Source of the DNA: Diplonema papillatum
Lineage: Eukaryota; Euglenozoa; Diplonemea; Diplonemida; Diplonemidae
Reading direction: 5' to 3'
NCBI GenBank assembly: GCA_030068145.1
Contig: JAPJBO010000652.1
Location: forward strand, 62,001 to 126,000
DNA: 64,000 nucleotides
The notes below the pieces were generated by a model, which did not search any database, was not told the DNA's origin, and saw nothing but the letters and a program-made list of their open reading frames with translations. This document shows, one piece after another, positions 44,156 through 56,096 of the stretch. A program made the position numbers and the translations under genes. The stretch's first letter is position 1; each line of letters begins with the position of its first letter.

Positions 44156-46724
44156 ATGGGTGGCTTGTGGTCAACGCTGCTCACCACCCTCGGAATTGGG
44201 AATAAGGAGGTGCGGATCTTGATCCTCGGACTTGATAATGCTGGCAAGACAACACTTCTCTACAAACTGCAGCTCGGCGACGTTGTGAGTGCTGTGCCAA
44301 GTATGATTCTCCCAAGTGTGTTTGCCCTCACTGACAACATGCACCATCATCGCAGGCGCGACTGTGCCGCCTCAAGCGCGGTAGTACTGTACGGAACACT
44401 TCCTGAGCACGTCTGCACACTGAGTACTGAGAACGAAGCACAAACGAACTAGTGCTACAACAACGAAAAACCCCGTAGAGAGAGTTTTCATCTTGAATGC
44501 AAAGAACAATCAGCGGGGCTAAAGCTTGGATTTGAAGGTCGGAATCGGGTCGGACGAGGTCGGATCAGTGTCCCGCCTACCCGATCTTCAGCAATCCTCG
44601 GTGTGAAGGCATAGTCGAATGATCCTTTGACCTCGGTATCATTCCTAGAAAATGAAGCGAGCGAAATAATCTCCGACACGAGTGCCCCCCGCAAGTTTTC
44701 CTCCCGAAGCTATGTCTAGCGCAACCAGATCTGCAGTGACTCGCGGTGCATCTGTAAAGAGGAAGTCGTCGCTTTCTTGCAGCCCTCGTCACAATACTCG
44801 TATATAACCTTACATTGTCACAGACAGCACCCTGAGGCGTACAAAAATGAGGCGACAGCGCGGCGCGCTAACACGAGATGGCATACGCGCCGCCCGTATC
44901 CATCCAGCAACGTCCTCAGACGGGAAACATAGAGGCCAAGATAGAGGCCAAGATAGAGGCCAAGATAGAGGCCAAGATAGAGGCCAAGCTCTCCGCGCAA
45001 AGCAGAACAGGACGAGGGGCGGGTTTGCTTCGCGCTCGAGCAAAATAAAAGCACGCAAATGCGAATATTAGGCAAATAAAACTCAACCCCCCGCCATACC
45101 CAAGCCTCTACGGTCAACCGGAGACTTTAAAATACCGACCTTCTAATCCACAAATAACGCTAAAAGGCAAACCTCCTGCTACCCCCTCAACCGGAGAGGT
45201 TTCTGAAAGCTCGAATCAGCCTACAAATCTGATATGCCTTTTTCTCGAAAGAAATTACTATGAACCGGTAACCATCAATTACAGCCATCGGTTTCAATGT
45301 CGAGCAAATAACATACAAGAACCTGACCCTACAAGTTTGGGATCTCGGCGGCCAAACTAGCATTCGTCCCTACTGGAGGTGTTACTACCCCAATACTGAC
45401 GCGGTATGATCTTTACTGTATCGTTCGTTTCCTGTCTAGTCTTTCGACAGAAAGCTAAGGCTACGCGCGAATGACGGGTTGATGTGAGATCGGCAGGTCG
45501 GCACTGTGTCAGAAAATGGAGATGAAACATACTTGTGGCCGATTTCTGAGTTTCTGTTTCTGACTTTCTGCTCGGCAGCTTCTCCGATGAAACTTTAAAG
45601 GAATGGTGGTTCGTTCCACCCAACCAAAGAATCCCGCAGTTTTTCCAGTTTACATTTCGAAGAATACTTGATGCTATCATCAAACATGTCGTGCCTAAAC
45701 ATTAAACTAAGATTTCTCCCCCGGAGAGCCAGAAGTCTGCTCAACCATTAAGTTCAGATTTCCCGCCATATGTTTAGTAAGGGATTTCATGGTACTCTCG
45801 TCCCTCGGGACTACTGACAGGCCTTCAACTACCCTGAGCAGCGCACTGTGCACGTGGTGCCATTAGCCGTGCTTGCGCACGTGGATGGGAACCACCGCCG
45901 GTTGGCTCCGTTTTAGATCCCCATATGGAATTGCAAAGCCATAGCTCAAAGCGATTCTAGGATTTTATGACGCCCCAAAGCACCTGACGCGTGAAAAAGT
46001 AACTCTTCACACAATCCCAGATTATTTATGTCGTCGACAGCGTGGATAAGGAGCGAATGGGCATCGCCAAAGAAGAACTGTTCGCGATGCTGGAAGAAGA
46101 GGAGCTGAAAGAGGCGGTATTGGTGGTTTACGCCAACAAGCAAGACATGCCAGGTATCATCCGCGTTTTCATCCGCGTTCCCAAAGACCAACCACATGAT
46201 GATTAGAGGGAACAATTGTTCCCTTTTCTCAGATGCCCGGGATTTTTTTATTTCCTTCACGACCTTGCTTGAATCCTCGGTTGCCAGCGCACAACAAAAC
46301 GGGCACCAGCAGCACTCTCCATTTTCAATTTCTCTTGTGCCGGATGGATGCGGGCAACTGCACCTTTGTACCACCGACACCCTCTACTAGGTATCGCGCA
46401 ATCGGGGGTTTGAAACATGATGATTAATAGTAAAAGCTCGCACCCACGCGGCGTTGACTGTGGCTGGTCTTTGTACGGGCTGCCTTGATGTTACTTTCAT
46501 CAAACTTACACCAAACTGAAACCTCCTATGCCTTTTGCGGTCAACTGGAGAGTTCTAAACCGATGTCAAACGTCACAGGAGCAATGGACGAGGCTGAGGT
46601 TTCTGAAGCCCTGGGACTGAGCGCCATCACCGACAAGCAGTGGCACATTCGAAAAACGTCTGCGGCCAAAGGTGAGGGTATCTTTGAGGGTCTTGAGTGG
46701 CTGTACACGGCTCTTCAGAAGTAG
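44156..46724 (+). CDS. ARL1: ARF-like GTPase 1 (ARL1)
   Basis: Four exons: 44156-44300, 45295-45413, 46021-46153, 46579-46724. The phases (1, 0, 1) fit and give 180 residues (human ARL1 181). It is a small GTPase of the trans-Golgi that recruits GRIP golgins and tethers. The start MGGLWSTLL has Gly2 for N-myristoylation. The P loop is GLDNAGKTT (25-33). Switch I/effector reads [17 protein letters not shown], switch II reads [17 protein letters not shown], and base recognition is by NKQD and [26 protein letters not shown] and [11 protein letters not shown] are ARL1-specific rather than ARF-like. Donors are GTATGA, GTATGA and GTATCA. Intron 1 contains tandem AGAGGCCAAGAT repeats, and intron 3 contains a family G repeat. 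Confidence 0.95.
44933..44992. repeat. 12-bp tandem repeat AGAGGCCAAGAT, five copies
   Basis: Five perfect copies lie in ARL1 intron 1. The minus strand reads LYLG repeats by chance. Confidence 0.95.
45655..45720 (+). repeat. interspersed family I copy (ARL1 intron 2)
   Basis: TTCGAAGAATACTTGATGCT, then ATCATCAAACATG and GTGCCTAAACATTAAACTAA. It corresponds to 43826-43900, with the palindromic core slightly altered. Confidence 0.75.
46315..46515 (-). repeat. ~190-bp interspersed family G, inverted copy
   Basis: Reverse complement of 11925-12125, with CCGGATGGATGCGGGCAACT, CGGGGGTTTGAAACATGATG and CGCGGCGTTGACTGTGGCTG. It lies in ARL1 intron 3. Confidence 0.85.
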
Positions 46725-48615
46725 GAGCCGGCTCATAAACGGTGAGTGGTTGTCCAGGCACGACTTGAGATTGGACAAGTACGGACCACGCGCGCCTAGC
46801 GTCGAAAACGGGAGAGGGCTCGTCAGTAGCGCGAAGGGTCGACAGCAAGAAAAAGGGGAAAAGGCGGTAGACCCGCCCCGTGCGCTGTGTCCAGCTGCTC
46901 GAACATTACTGGTGCATGACTACCCTTACAGGGGACATGCAGCAACCCCTCAGGAACACTATTCCAACGACTCGTTCACCGGGACGGAGCGAATGCGATC
47001 AAGTGTCCGCTCACCCAAAGGCAACGCAGTCTTGGTTTCTCAGTCAGCAAGTGATCCATGTGCCTCCGCTCCTTTAAACTTGTGGAAGCTCGCACAAAGC
47101 ATACCTGGCTTCCCGATGGGGACGAGAGACGAGACCACTCAACAGCAATGACGGGCGCCGTACGAATTCCGTGGCCACCTTCAAACACCCTTCTATTTTG
47201 AGCGTTTTGCACCACTGAATGCATGTTGCATCAGGGAAGAAGTTCGTTCAAGTCCACTCTTGTGCTGGGAGGGAGGCGGTTGCCTAGCTTTAAAGCCGCT
47301 TCCCTTGTTGACTAGCCTTACCAGCATGGCTTCTCCAAAGAGAGGGGTACTCGTTCAGCTCCATCAGTGTGTATCCATGACTCCTAACACGCTTTACCGG
47401 TCCACTGTGTAGAAGGTCAATCCTTACGAGGCCTATTCCACTTCCCTCTGTGTGAGCCGTATCATCCCGCTGCGCAAACAGGATGATATCTCTCTATTCA
47501 TATCCGACAGACATTGCTGATATGCGTGCAGCGTCGCCGCGTTTTTTGGCGAAAAAAACAGTTGCATGGTGGCACTCTGAGCGGACAGGAAACACAACCG
47601 GCAAAATCGTTCAACTGTCTGGTGACAGAAACAACCGTCTTCTTTTGGCTGCCCCCAACCCGGCTTGCAGAGAAGCAGCTCTCTCTTTCTTCTGTTTCTT
47701 CTACTTTTGTTTGACGCAATGCAGGCTGGGTTCTTCGTCGGCACGTGAGTTTGTTCGTCGATTTGAGGCGCCCACTGGTCTTTCAGTATCTTAACCCCTT
47801 ATCCCTTCTGCGTACCCCTACTCGTTTGTTGGCTCTTTCACCTTCATCAGTTTCCCTTTTCCAGTACTAACAGTCTTGGCGGGTTGCCCTTACGATGTAT
47901 TGTGAGGCTAAAAATAGGCACATACATGTTTCGACTGTTGGCCAGCATTCCTGACCCGAAATTTAAACAGGATGAAAACAACAATGATCAACCAGCACGC
48001 AGCGAACAAAACGAACGAGCAATGGAGCAGGGATAGTTGTATCCTCAGCAAGGTCAGGTAGGGCCCTGCGGAAGTTCCGAGCGCACACACACACAGGGTC
48101 AGCATTGAACACGGCTGTGCGACCCGGGCTGGTGATTCGCGCCACCTTCCACTTCCGGTTATGCACTAGGCAGTAGCCGTTTGCTGCGTGGCAAGGTGAG
48201 TCGTCACCTCCCCGAGTGGCACGTGTACACCATCTGTGAAGAAGACAGCACGAAAAGAGACGGTCATACGGTACCAAGAAGACAGGCAGTCACCTACTGC
48301 AGCACCATACTGAGGAGGATGGACAAAGGCCGAAACCACTGAAGACCAACAACTAAGGTACCACCGATCCTCTTACCTCGTGTAACCGCCACTCAGAGCA
48401 CAAAGGATATCTTCCCATAACGACGAAGTTCACTTAAAACCCCGGAGTTTCAAGCGAACTTTCCCTCTGAAACAAACGACGAGGACTTCGTGTTGTAGTC
48501 TCGAACTTGGCTAACCAATAATAGTATACACCGCTCCAGGGTTGACCATCGGCGAGGATTGACATGCACCCACACGCTAGGAACCTTCTATCCCCAACTC
48601 TATCCCTCAGAACAC
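46725..48615. other. intergenic DNA, no convincing gene
   Basis: Holds a family A copy at 47865-48015 and a family E copy at 48345-48480. A 103-residue plus-strand frame at 47483-47794 has no recognisable motif and ends in a hydrophobic run (LSFFCFFYFCL). Nothing else stands out. Confidence 0.55.
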
Positions 48616-48619
48616 CAAC

Positions 48620-48757
48620 ATGCAACACGACCCCAGCTTCTTGATTTTCATGCCTGTGCTGGCTGCCTGTTGTGCCTCGTTCCTGTATCCCCTGACTCTG
48701 GGGACCACCGTTCTGTTCGCCGCAGTACTGACCGTTCAATATGCTCAAGAAGCCTAA
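48620..48757 (+). CDS. possible 45-residue membrane microprotein
   Basis: ATG 48620 opens MQHDPSFLIFMPVLAACCAS then FLYPLTLGTTVLFAAVLTVQ, ending YAQEA before TAA 48755-48757. Nearly the whole chain is hydrophobic and would form one or two membrane helices with a short charged end. Small ER proteins have this shape, but I recognise no family. It could also be one exon of something larger. It follows the family E repeat at 48345-48480. Confidence 0.3.
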   Translation: MQHDPSFLIFMPVLAACCASFLYPLTLGTTVLFAAVLTVQYAQEA

Positions 48758-49494
48758 TTGCTGCTGACTTCTTTGCAGGGTCGCTCGATTCTTAGAGCGG
48801 TTGTCACTCAACGGAACCCATGCAGCCCGCGCAAGTTTCGAGCATGGTGCACCTTCCAACGGTGTTCGCACTCAGAATTCGACGCAATCGCACAATTGTT
48901 GCAGGTGATCGTCATCAAGCAATGTTGCGGGTCAGGGGCCTTTGCTTTGAGAGTGCGACTATTGCCTAGCTCGGTTTTGAGCACTGCAAATCGACGAAAA
49001 CGTACCGCTGTTGCATACTTCCCAGGTGGCTGGTGGGTTGTTCGAAACAGCAGACAAGGAAACGTGCCATGCACCTCACTCGCGACCTTCTCCGGGTGCT
49101 GGCGTGCTTCCGCCTGCCTCTCGCGTCAACATCGAAGCCGTCACCACCACACAGTAGCGGTGCTGGGACCGCGGCCCACATCGTGCCGAAACGACTTACG
49201 CCCACCATGAAGAACGGGGTAGTGAGGAGACCGAAAAGATCGTGTCTGTACTACCTCGTCGCTCTCCCTCCCTCTCTCTCTCTCGAAAAGGTCGCATTTG
49301 CAGAAACGGTCAAGTATAGTCGTCACATTGATGAATTGAAAACGAGAATCTTGTAGAAGACCTGAGTTATAGATTCACAGTTAAACGAAGCCAGCACACA
49401 GCGGTTTGCCTGATCTCGCACCTACTTTCTGAAAGAATTCTTCGTACCAATATTCTCACCCTTTCCCTCGGAAAGCACCACCCAACGCCACTCA

Positions 49495-49790
49495 ACTCAC
49501 CCCCAGACCTAGACTTTTTTACATAAGCGCCAGCTTGGAAGGAAATGCTCGACGATTGCTGCCAGACAAAGAACCGAAGGGATCCCAAGTGCTGTAACTA
49601 CCGAACCGCGTGTTGAGCGGACGTGAGGTCATGCGGGTCTACCCCTACACGACAACAGGTCAACGTCCTGAGTAAGAAAACAAGACACGGTGGTGTAAGC
49701 GAAGAACAAATCAGATTGTGTTTGTATTGTATTTTCCCCTCACCTCTACATTTCCTCCCTTCCCTTCGGAGTCAAAGTGGCTACGTCGAG
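49495..49790 (-). repeat. ~300-bp interspersed family F, inverted copy
   Basis: Reverse complement of 33990-34290, with TTTACATAAGCGCCAGCTTG, GACGTGAGGTCATGCGGGTC and GGTGTAAGCGAAGAACAAAT. It lies in intergenic DNA. Apart from this and the element at 50378, 48.8-50.9 kb shows nothing recognisable. Confidence 0.85.
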
Positions 49791-50377
49791 TATATTTTTT
49801 TTGTCTTTCAAAATTACTGGGAGGGGGATTGTTGAGGGGCCCTTCATGATTCGCAATGGCTCGGCGACGAAAAACACGGGTTTTGGGGTACAGGAGCATA
49901 GGATGATGTTCGGTGGTGGAAACCGTTGTTGTCACTCACTGTGGATCTGATGCTCATTCTGGATGTCATGCTCCGCTAGCAGGAAAAACTTGTGTCTTTT
50001 CGGTACTTTCGAGCTTGCCAGCTAGCCATCCAGAACCAGCAAAACCTTTTTTCCGCGAACACGACTGGGACACCTTCCGAATCCAAGCTGCGATTGCATG
50101 TCACCCATCCAGCTCGATTATAAAACGTCACAACCAGAACATCATGCTACGGTAAGGTTCAACAACAGTTGTCGATGAGCCTGACTACGTGGTAGACCAC
50201 AACTCTACTTGGAACAGCTGCTTCGTTGACGACCTTTACTTGGGACAGCTGCTTCGTTGACAAGGTCGTGCATCACCGTCCTTGCTGACGTCCTGCAGCT
50301 TACACTTCTCATTTTTGGGCCTGGTTGGATCTGTCGAATTCGAATGTAGGAGACCCCTCAAATGTCCCCCTCTCAAT

Positions 50378-50512
50378 TGCAAAAATGTTGCCCCCCCTAA
50401 AAAGTTGGCGGAAAAAATGTTGGCCGGAAGAAATAAACCTGGCGGTTTTGGGGGGGCGCCAGGTTTATTTCCGGCCAACATTTTTTCCAACCAACATTTT
50501 TTTGGTAAAAGC
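50378..50512. mobile_element. MITE relative (GGTTTATTTCCGGCCAACATTT family)
   Basis: TTGCCCCCCCTAAAAAGTTG, then AAATGTTGGCCGGAAG, AATAAACCTGGCGG and the inverse GGTTTATTTCCGGCCAACAT. It is the same family as 39213-39360, but the outer CCGTATTTC ends are missing. Confidence 0.75.
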
Positions 50513-50889
50513 AAGTTGTACTTAGCAGATTTCATACTACACCTGGCCTTCACCGGAAGCTGTTCTCCCGCCTACAGGAATAGCGCAAGGGTTTGCGACG
50601 GCTTAGATACAAGGCCGTCATGATCGCCATCACCGACGACTTCTTAGCCTCCCAGGGCCACCCCAAGCCACCCCCCAAAAGCACGTCTGTGTGGAGCTTT
50701 GGTCTTGGAGAGTAAGAGCGGGAATCCGGTTGAGAGGGAGCCACGTCGTTGCCGAACTTACCGTGATGATGCTCATGGCCGACTCGAGTTTCGTCGGCTC
50801 TGCAGCCTTTTGCCACGGTGGAAGGACCCGCCAGCTACCACGCTCGACCTCGCTCCCGCGAGCGATTACTTTGATCGCGATCAAAAATA

Positions 50890-52700
50890 TTGCATGCCTA
50901 ATTATGGCTAATACTCTTCAGGGAAAAGACTTTCAAAAACTCCTCAACAACCCACGAACACGAGGAAAGACCAACAACCCTCCTTTCACAACCACAACCA
51001 CAGTTCACCTTGAAACACCGAGTAGCCAACCTAGCAGCAACCATCACTTTAGCGGCAGAAATCGCAGCCGCCGGAGCGAGGACCATGTCGAAACTCACGA
51101 GATACACCACCACAAACTCCTGTTTTCTGCAAGCGGCCCTCAACTTGATCGCCGCCACAGACATGGCACAACAAGTAGTCACATACCACGACTGCCCAAC
51201 ACACACGAAAGGCGAATGCACGGCAGCTGTCCACGCTTGGGTGACAGGAAAACGGACGCAAGCAACACTGCTGCACGTTTTCGCCAACATCGACGGACCG
51301 TTCGGCAACGGGCAGCAATGCGACCTCGGGGAAGTGCTAAGGGCCATCACCACAGCACTTCTTGACGAAAACCTCGCACACCAAGCTTGCCAGCAACATC
51401 GCCCTGATGCTTTCAACGGTCTACGACATACAACGACGACGACAACTACTTGTAAAAACTGCAACCACAACAAAACCAACCCCCCCGAAGACCACGACAT
51501 AACCTTTCTACCTCCAATCGACAACTCGATCCAACGGTGCTTGAACAACCACATCAAACCTGGCCCCGCCGCCGACTACAGATGCGAAGTCTGCAAAATC
51601 ACCGATACCACCCTCACAACAACAACATTTCACCGCATTAATTCAATGCTGTTGATTCAGCTTCAAAGAGCCCGTAGACACGAAGCGACGAACCGTACCG
51701 CTATACGCGCCGACCACTCTATCACGCTGCCAGGACAAAACACACCACTCGTTCTCAAAGCCATAGCAGTACACTCCGGCCACAACAACGCAGGGCACTA
51801 CGTCATCCACGCCCTCAACGATATCGACGCTAACCAACGATGGACGCGCTTCGACGGACTACAGACGCACTCCACTTCGACACAAAACTACGCCGACAAC
51901 GAAGTTTACCTCTGCGTCTACCAGCTCAAAGACTACCCACAGACGGATGTCCCGCCACCCATAGACCACAACCACTATGAACCCCCAAAGCCTGCCACGT
52001 CCAGAACCACAACACAAGAGCCGGACTCGACGCAAAGTATACTTAGAGCCATGCGCGGAGACGAGACATCTACCGACACACCCACACAACGACACGACAG
52101 CACACCCCCCACACAAACACCCACAACACCAGGCACGTCACAGACCTCCAGTACCACCGCGGAAACAGAGACCAGCAGTGAAGACGACTTACGATGTCCC
52201 CACTGCCACACACGCACAACAACAACCGGCCTCAAACTGAAGGGAAAACAAGGATTACGGACGCACCTACGTTACTGCAAGAAGAAACCAACCAGAACTA
52301 AGTCACAAGCAGAAACAACGCTGCGAAGCACCACCCAGAAACGAGAGAGATGTCCCTACTGCCACAGCGACGGACGAACCGTGGGGAAACCACTCTTCAA
52401 AAGTCTACGACACCATAAGCCCTGGTGCAAAAAGAAGCACTGTAAACAACGCACAGCAACGACGACTCCATCAGACGAATAACCTCACTAACCACGGGTA
52501 CCCAGTGTGCCCAGAGTGCCTTAACTGTGGCGAGCAACGAACAGTTTTACCCTGCAAATCTACCCAAAAAAAACCTTATCTTAGGACGGAAACAACCCGC
52601 ACCACATGAAGAACCGCAAGTGCCGCGAAATCCAAGCACCACACTGCGAGAAAATACATATAAACGCGGACAACAGACCGGTACGGGCTACAAGGCAACC
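50890..52700 (+). mobile_element. A/C-rich foreign-looking segment around the USP gene
   Basis: From about 50890 to 52700 the plus strand is dominated by A and C (runs of ACAACAACAACC type) and G and T are depleted. This includes the ~180 bp before the start codon and the ~200 bp after the stop codon. The surrounding DNA does not show this. A strand-asymmetric block of fixed extent suggests one inserted unit. No terminal repeats or polymerase gene were found, so the type of element is unknown. Confidence 0.35.
51085..52482 (+). CDS. Intronless USP-type deubiquitinase with C-terminal zinc fingers
   Basis: A single 465-residue frame from ATG 51085. It has the order of motifs of ubiquitin-specific proteases (C19): Cys box TTTNSCFLQAALNLI with C13; a QQD-like box QQCDLGEVLRAITTALLDE; a zinc-binding finger pair CKNC (123, 126) and CEVC (167, 170); MLLIQLQRAR; and the His box VHSGHNNAGHYVIHAL with H238, then RWTRFDG and VYLCVYQ. 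A Thr/Pro-rich linker leads to two C-terminal fingers, CPHC...HLRYC and CPYC...HKPWC. It would cleave ubiquitin or a ubiquitin-like tag. Unlike neighbouring genes it is A/C-rich on the coding strand, has no intron and is Thr-heavy, so transfer or transposon origin is likely. A frame from ATG 50907 (MANTLQGKDFQKLLNNPRTR), offset from this one, overlaps the start. Confidence 0.75.
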   Translation: MSKLTRYTTTNSCFLQAALNLIAATDMAQQVVTYHDCPTHTKGECTAAVHAWVTGKRTQATLLHVFANIDGPFGNGQQCDLGEVLRAITTALLDENLAHQACQQHRPDAFNGLRHTTTTTTTCKNCNHNKTNPPEDHDITFLPPIDNSIQRCLNNHIKPGPAADYRCEVCKITDTTLTTTTFHRINSMLLIQLQRARRHEATNRTAIRADHSITLPGQNTPLVLKAIAVHSGHNNAGHYVIHALNDIDANQRWTRFDGLQTHSTSTQNYADNEVYLCVYQLKDYPQTDVPPPIDHNHYEPPKPATSRTTTQEPDSTQSILRAMRGDETSTDTPTQRHDSTPPTQTPTTPGTSQTSSTTAETETSSEDDLRCPHCHTRTTTTGLKLKGKQGLRTHLRYCKKKPTRTKSQAETTLRSTTQKRERCPYCHSDGRTVGKPLFKSLRHHKPWCKKKHCKQRTATTTPSDE

Positions 52701-52814
52701 CCTGCTCAACTTGTAGAACGTGGGGGGCCCAAGACTACACTCCACGAAGGAAAGTACTTGGTGTCGGTCACAAACAGTCCCGGACATGGCTAGCCATAAC
52801 CCGAAAGCGTGCAC

Positions 52815-52930
52815 TAAATATACAACCCGTAACCACATAGCCCTTTCTTGCTCTAAGAGAACCCGTTCATGAACGGTCACACGGAGACCCTAAAACCCCG
52901 GAATTTCAAGCGAACTTTAACTCTAAAAAG
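52815..52930 (+). repeat. interspersed family E copy
   Basis: CCGTAACCACATAGCCCTTT, GGTCACACGGAGACCCTAAA, ACCCCGGAATTTCAAGCG. It matches 40385-40505 closely. Confidence 0.85.
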
Positions 52931-53374
52931 GGAGACGATGGACCTACGGAAGTGGCCGGTGCCACGTCGGTTGCTGCCACCTCCAGTCAAAGAAGTTCTG
53001 GACTTGGCTTCTGGGAGGAGCACCCCGGATCCAACAGCGGCTGTGCAGCACACTCAACATATCAAAGAGGAACTTCTCCCTTTGTCCTACTCTCGCGTTC
53101 CACCGACATGTTGCACAAGCGTACGCCATGCCCCAACTGTGTTGTGCGCCAAGACAGCTGCGAACAGAGAAGGATGCATAGACCGACGTTCATCAAAGAC
53201 ACGACTCCGCAAGCCTCGTGTCCACCACCAGCTGGGTACCGAGTAGGGACGGCGAGCGATTCTAGCATCACAAGGAAAGCCGGATATTGGCTTTGGTGTG
53301 CGCGAAGGTTACAGCCGTCTTGGATGTGCGGGGTGGGGTGGGTGGTTGGGGGGAATCTGCTAAGTACCCAAAAA

Positions 53375-53474
53375 ACCTGCAAAAATGTTGGCCAGGAAAT
53401 AAACCTGGCGGTTTTGCCCGGTTTTTGGGGGGGCGCCAGGTTTATTTCCGGCCAACATTTTTAGAAATACCACC
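53375..53474. mobile_element. MITE relative, third copy
   Basis: AAAATGTTGGCCAGGAAATA, AACCTGGCGGTTTTG and GCCAGGTTTATTTCCGGCCA then ACATTTTTAGAAATAC. The right end is intact and the left is trimmed compared with 39213-39360. Confidence 0.8.
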
Positions 53475-53479
53475 ACCCC

Positions 53480-56090
53480 CCATTAACTAGTCTTCGCAGG
53501 CCAGATGACACTCTCTACCCTGTGAAAGACTTGCGCTTTGGCGTTTGTCTGTGATTTTAGCTGTCGTCTAGTAGCCGGCTTGTGCAACGAGAAGTGTCCC
53601 CGACGGCGGACGGGATGCAGGAAGGTTTGTCGGTCAAACTCTAAAGAGTTATTCCCCCGAAAGGGGAGCCTGATTCTGAATATTCTGGCACGCGTCTCGG
53701 GCGGCGTATTTGAAAAGGTGCGTCGTTTTGAAGGCAGAGGACATCCGCCTTGCGTAGCAAGGGAAAGTGCTATGTTCTCTCCATTGGTCCGCAAAGGATA
53801 GGCAGAAAAAACGTCTTCATAACGCATCCTTACCACGACTCACTTTTTGTTCCATGCAAGGTGTGAGGAAGTAGTACCCTTCGGTCGTGGTCAATTGCCA
53901 CTCGAAACTACGTCCAGGATCGGGGTTCAGTGCAGCCAACAAAAACCCTAGCTGTCCCCTCTTCTTGCTCTCATTCTGGCGGTGTACATTTTCGGTTTGA
54001 GGACTATCTTGCGGACCGACACGCACACTCTTTCTCTCTATCTACATCGCCCATGCGACGAGCCAAAAGCATGCAGCTCCTGTGGATAGCTGTTGTTTTT
54101 GATGGTCGTCTCCAGCTCGCCGGACTTGGTGATTCTGCCACTGTGCCTTCCATGTCTATCCTATCTCTCTTGTCCTTCAGCCATTTCCAACAACACCGCG
54201 CATTGTCGTGGATCTGTGTGCGTTGACCTTTCCGCCCTGGGCTTTTCTTTTTCTTTTTTTCTCGTTCGTGTCGTGCACTTTCCCAGCCATCGCACATAGT
54301 AATTAATTCCCCCTCACTTCTCGAAAACGATAAGACGATAGTTTTCCAACGTGCAACCAACACATTTAATAACCGGAAGCATCCGAAAAGTCATTTTAGT
54401 AACTCTCAAAACCCGGAGTTTCAAGCGAGCTTTCACTCACATTCGCAAATTGTCCAAAACTCCGGATTTGTTTGCTTTTGCTTGTTAAAAATACGCGTCA
54501 ACTTCTTGACGTGTGTTCACTTTGCCCAACCGTGGTTCTGACTGTTTGACATACACTTTTGTCTCGTCTGTTGAGGGTTAACCGCTCAAAGGCGTGTCGG
54601 GTTCTGAGCATCCTGACTTTTGAGGACACTAGACCGCGTATCACTTCGATTTGCAAACTATTGCAAAGCTTTTTTCTGTGGCGAGACCCCACGCCACTTG
54701 TCTACCTACCAATCTTCACTAGTTCGACTTTAGTCAAGCGAGGCACTCGCAGTGTTTCGGTCAATAACGAGAAGTGCACAAATGATAAAAAATGGGATTC
54801 ACACACAGTGCCGTATGTGGCACATGTAAACGAAAAAGATAAAAGCTTTGCAAACAAAAAATTCATTACTCACTTTCCGCCTGAAGGCCTTCATTTCAAG
54901 AGAGAAACCTGCCGCTTCTCGATCGAGCTCTATCGGGCAGTCCATTCATATCGTGCATTTGATATTTTTGCATGATTGGGAGAAGAACTAGATTTCCACT
55001 TGCACAAGTTGCTGTTTACATCTCACAGGAATGCACACTCCGATTGTTGCTATCTAGCTCCACTCACAAAGAACAGTACCACAACGAACTCGATGCAATC
55101 ATTTTCTGCCGAAACGATTCGCCGGCTTTAGCAGCCGGCTCGTCCTTCCACAAAGGTTTATCCTCAAATCAATTCCCGAAAACTTTTGCTTCCATAGCCA
55201 AGGCATTTATGCCTCTCGTTTCGGTTACTCATTGCTAACACTAAACCCGGCTTGTGCACAGAAGGCATGTCTTCGCCTCTTTCGGCCTTTTTGCTGCAAC
55301 ATTACTAGACGGTACCCTGAGATGCTGTGTTGTTGACAGGCTGTTCCGACGAGCCTGTCAACTGCGTGCTTAGCAGTAGCCGAAGTGTGTAACTCCGTTC
55401 GAGCACTTTGATCCACAAAAAAACGTGTGTTCATTCGGCCCACAATGACTTGACTCCCCCAAGGAAAATGGGTGGTTTGTCGGAACCGTTGCGTGCGCTC
55501 GACAGCTCTTTGATGCTGTGTCCATTTCCCCGAGAAGGATACTCGGAAAGTGTTTTACGCCAGTAAATGTGACACCGCGCCGTGCCGGCTACAACTCACA
55601 GGAGACCCCGAAGCCGGTATCCCGCGCGAAAGCCGAAATGATCGAAAAGTCTGCACTGTGAAGCAAGCAGATGCAGCAGTTGATCTGGAAAAGACTAGGC
55701 CTCACCCATCTTCATCGGCATGGGCTCTTTCCGACTGACGACATCCACCAGCAACACTAGCTTGTGAACGCACTGTTCACACTCCTGCGCATGTGGTTTG
55801 CCGTCGTCCAGCGTTCTGTGTTCGTCCGCTGGCTTCAATCATGTCCTGCCGCGGAACCCTCTCTACACATCCCATTTTTTGCGACGACGAACTATCACCG
55901 ACTTGAATAGCTCATTTCCCAATCTGCTAGTTAGTGCCGTCGCTACATTCCATCATGAAGCTTCTGCTGCTGTTGACGATAGTTTGCCCAGAGTAGTACT
56001 CGCTGACATGCTCAAATCGCACTTGCTTCATTTCCACACAATTTCCAGGCCCTGGAAGCAAAACAAACGAAAGCGAAGGCGGAAAAAGAA
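53480..56090. other. intergenic DNA, AT-richer, no convincing gene
   Basis: Contains a short family E piece at 54390-54435. A 138-residue frame at 54559-54975 and others at 54972-55238 and 55550-55738 lack recognisable domains or splice support. The DNA is more AT-rich than the gene-bearing parts. Confidence 0.55.
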
Positions 56091-56096
56091 CACAAG

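Noticed and set aside
51010..51084. USP start at the upstream TTG
   Set aside because: The first ATG (51085) lies just before the Cys box, which is a sufficient and usual start.
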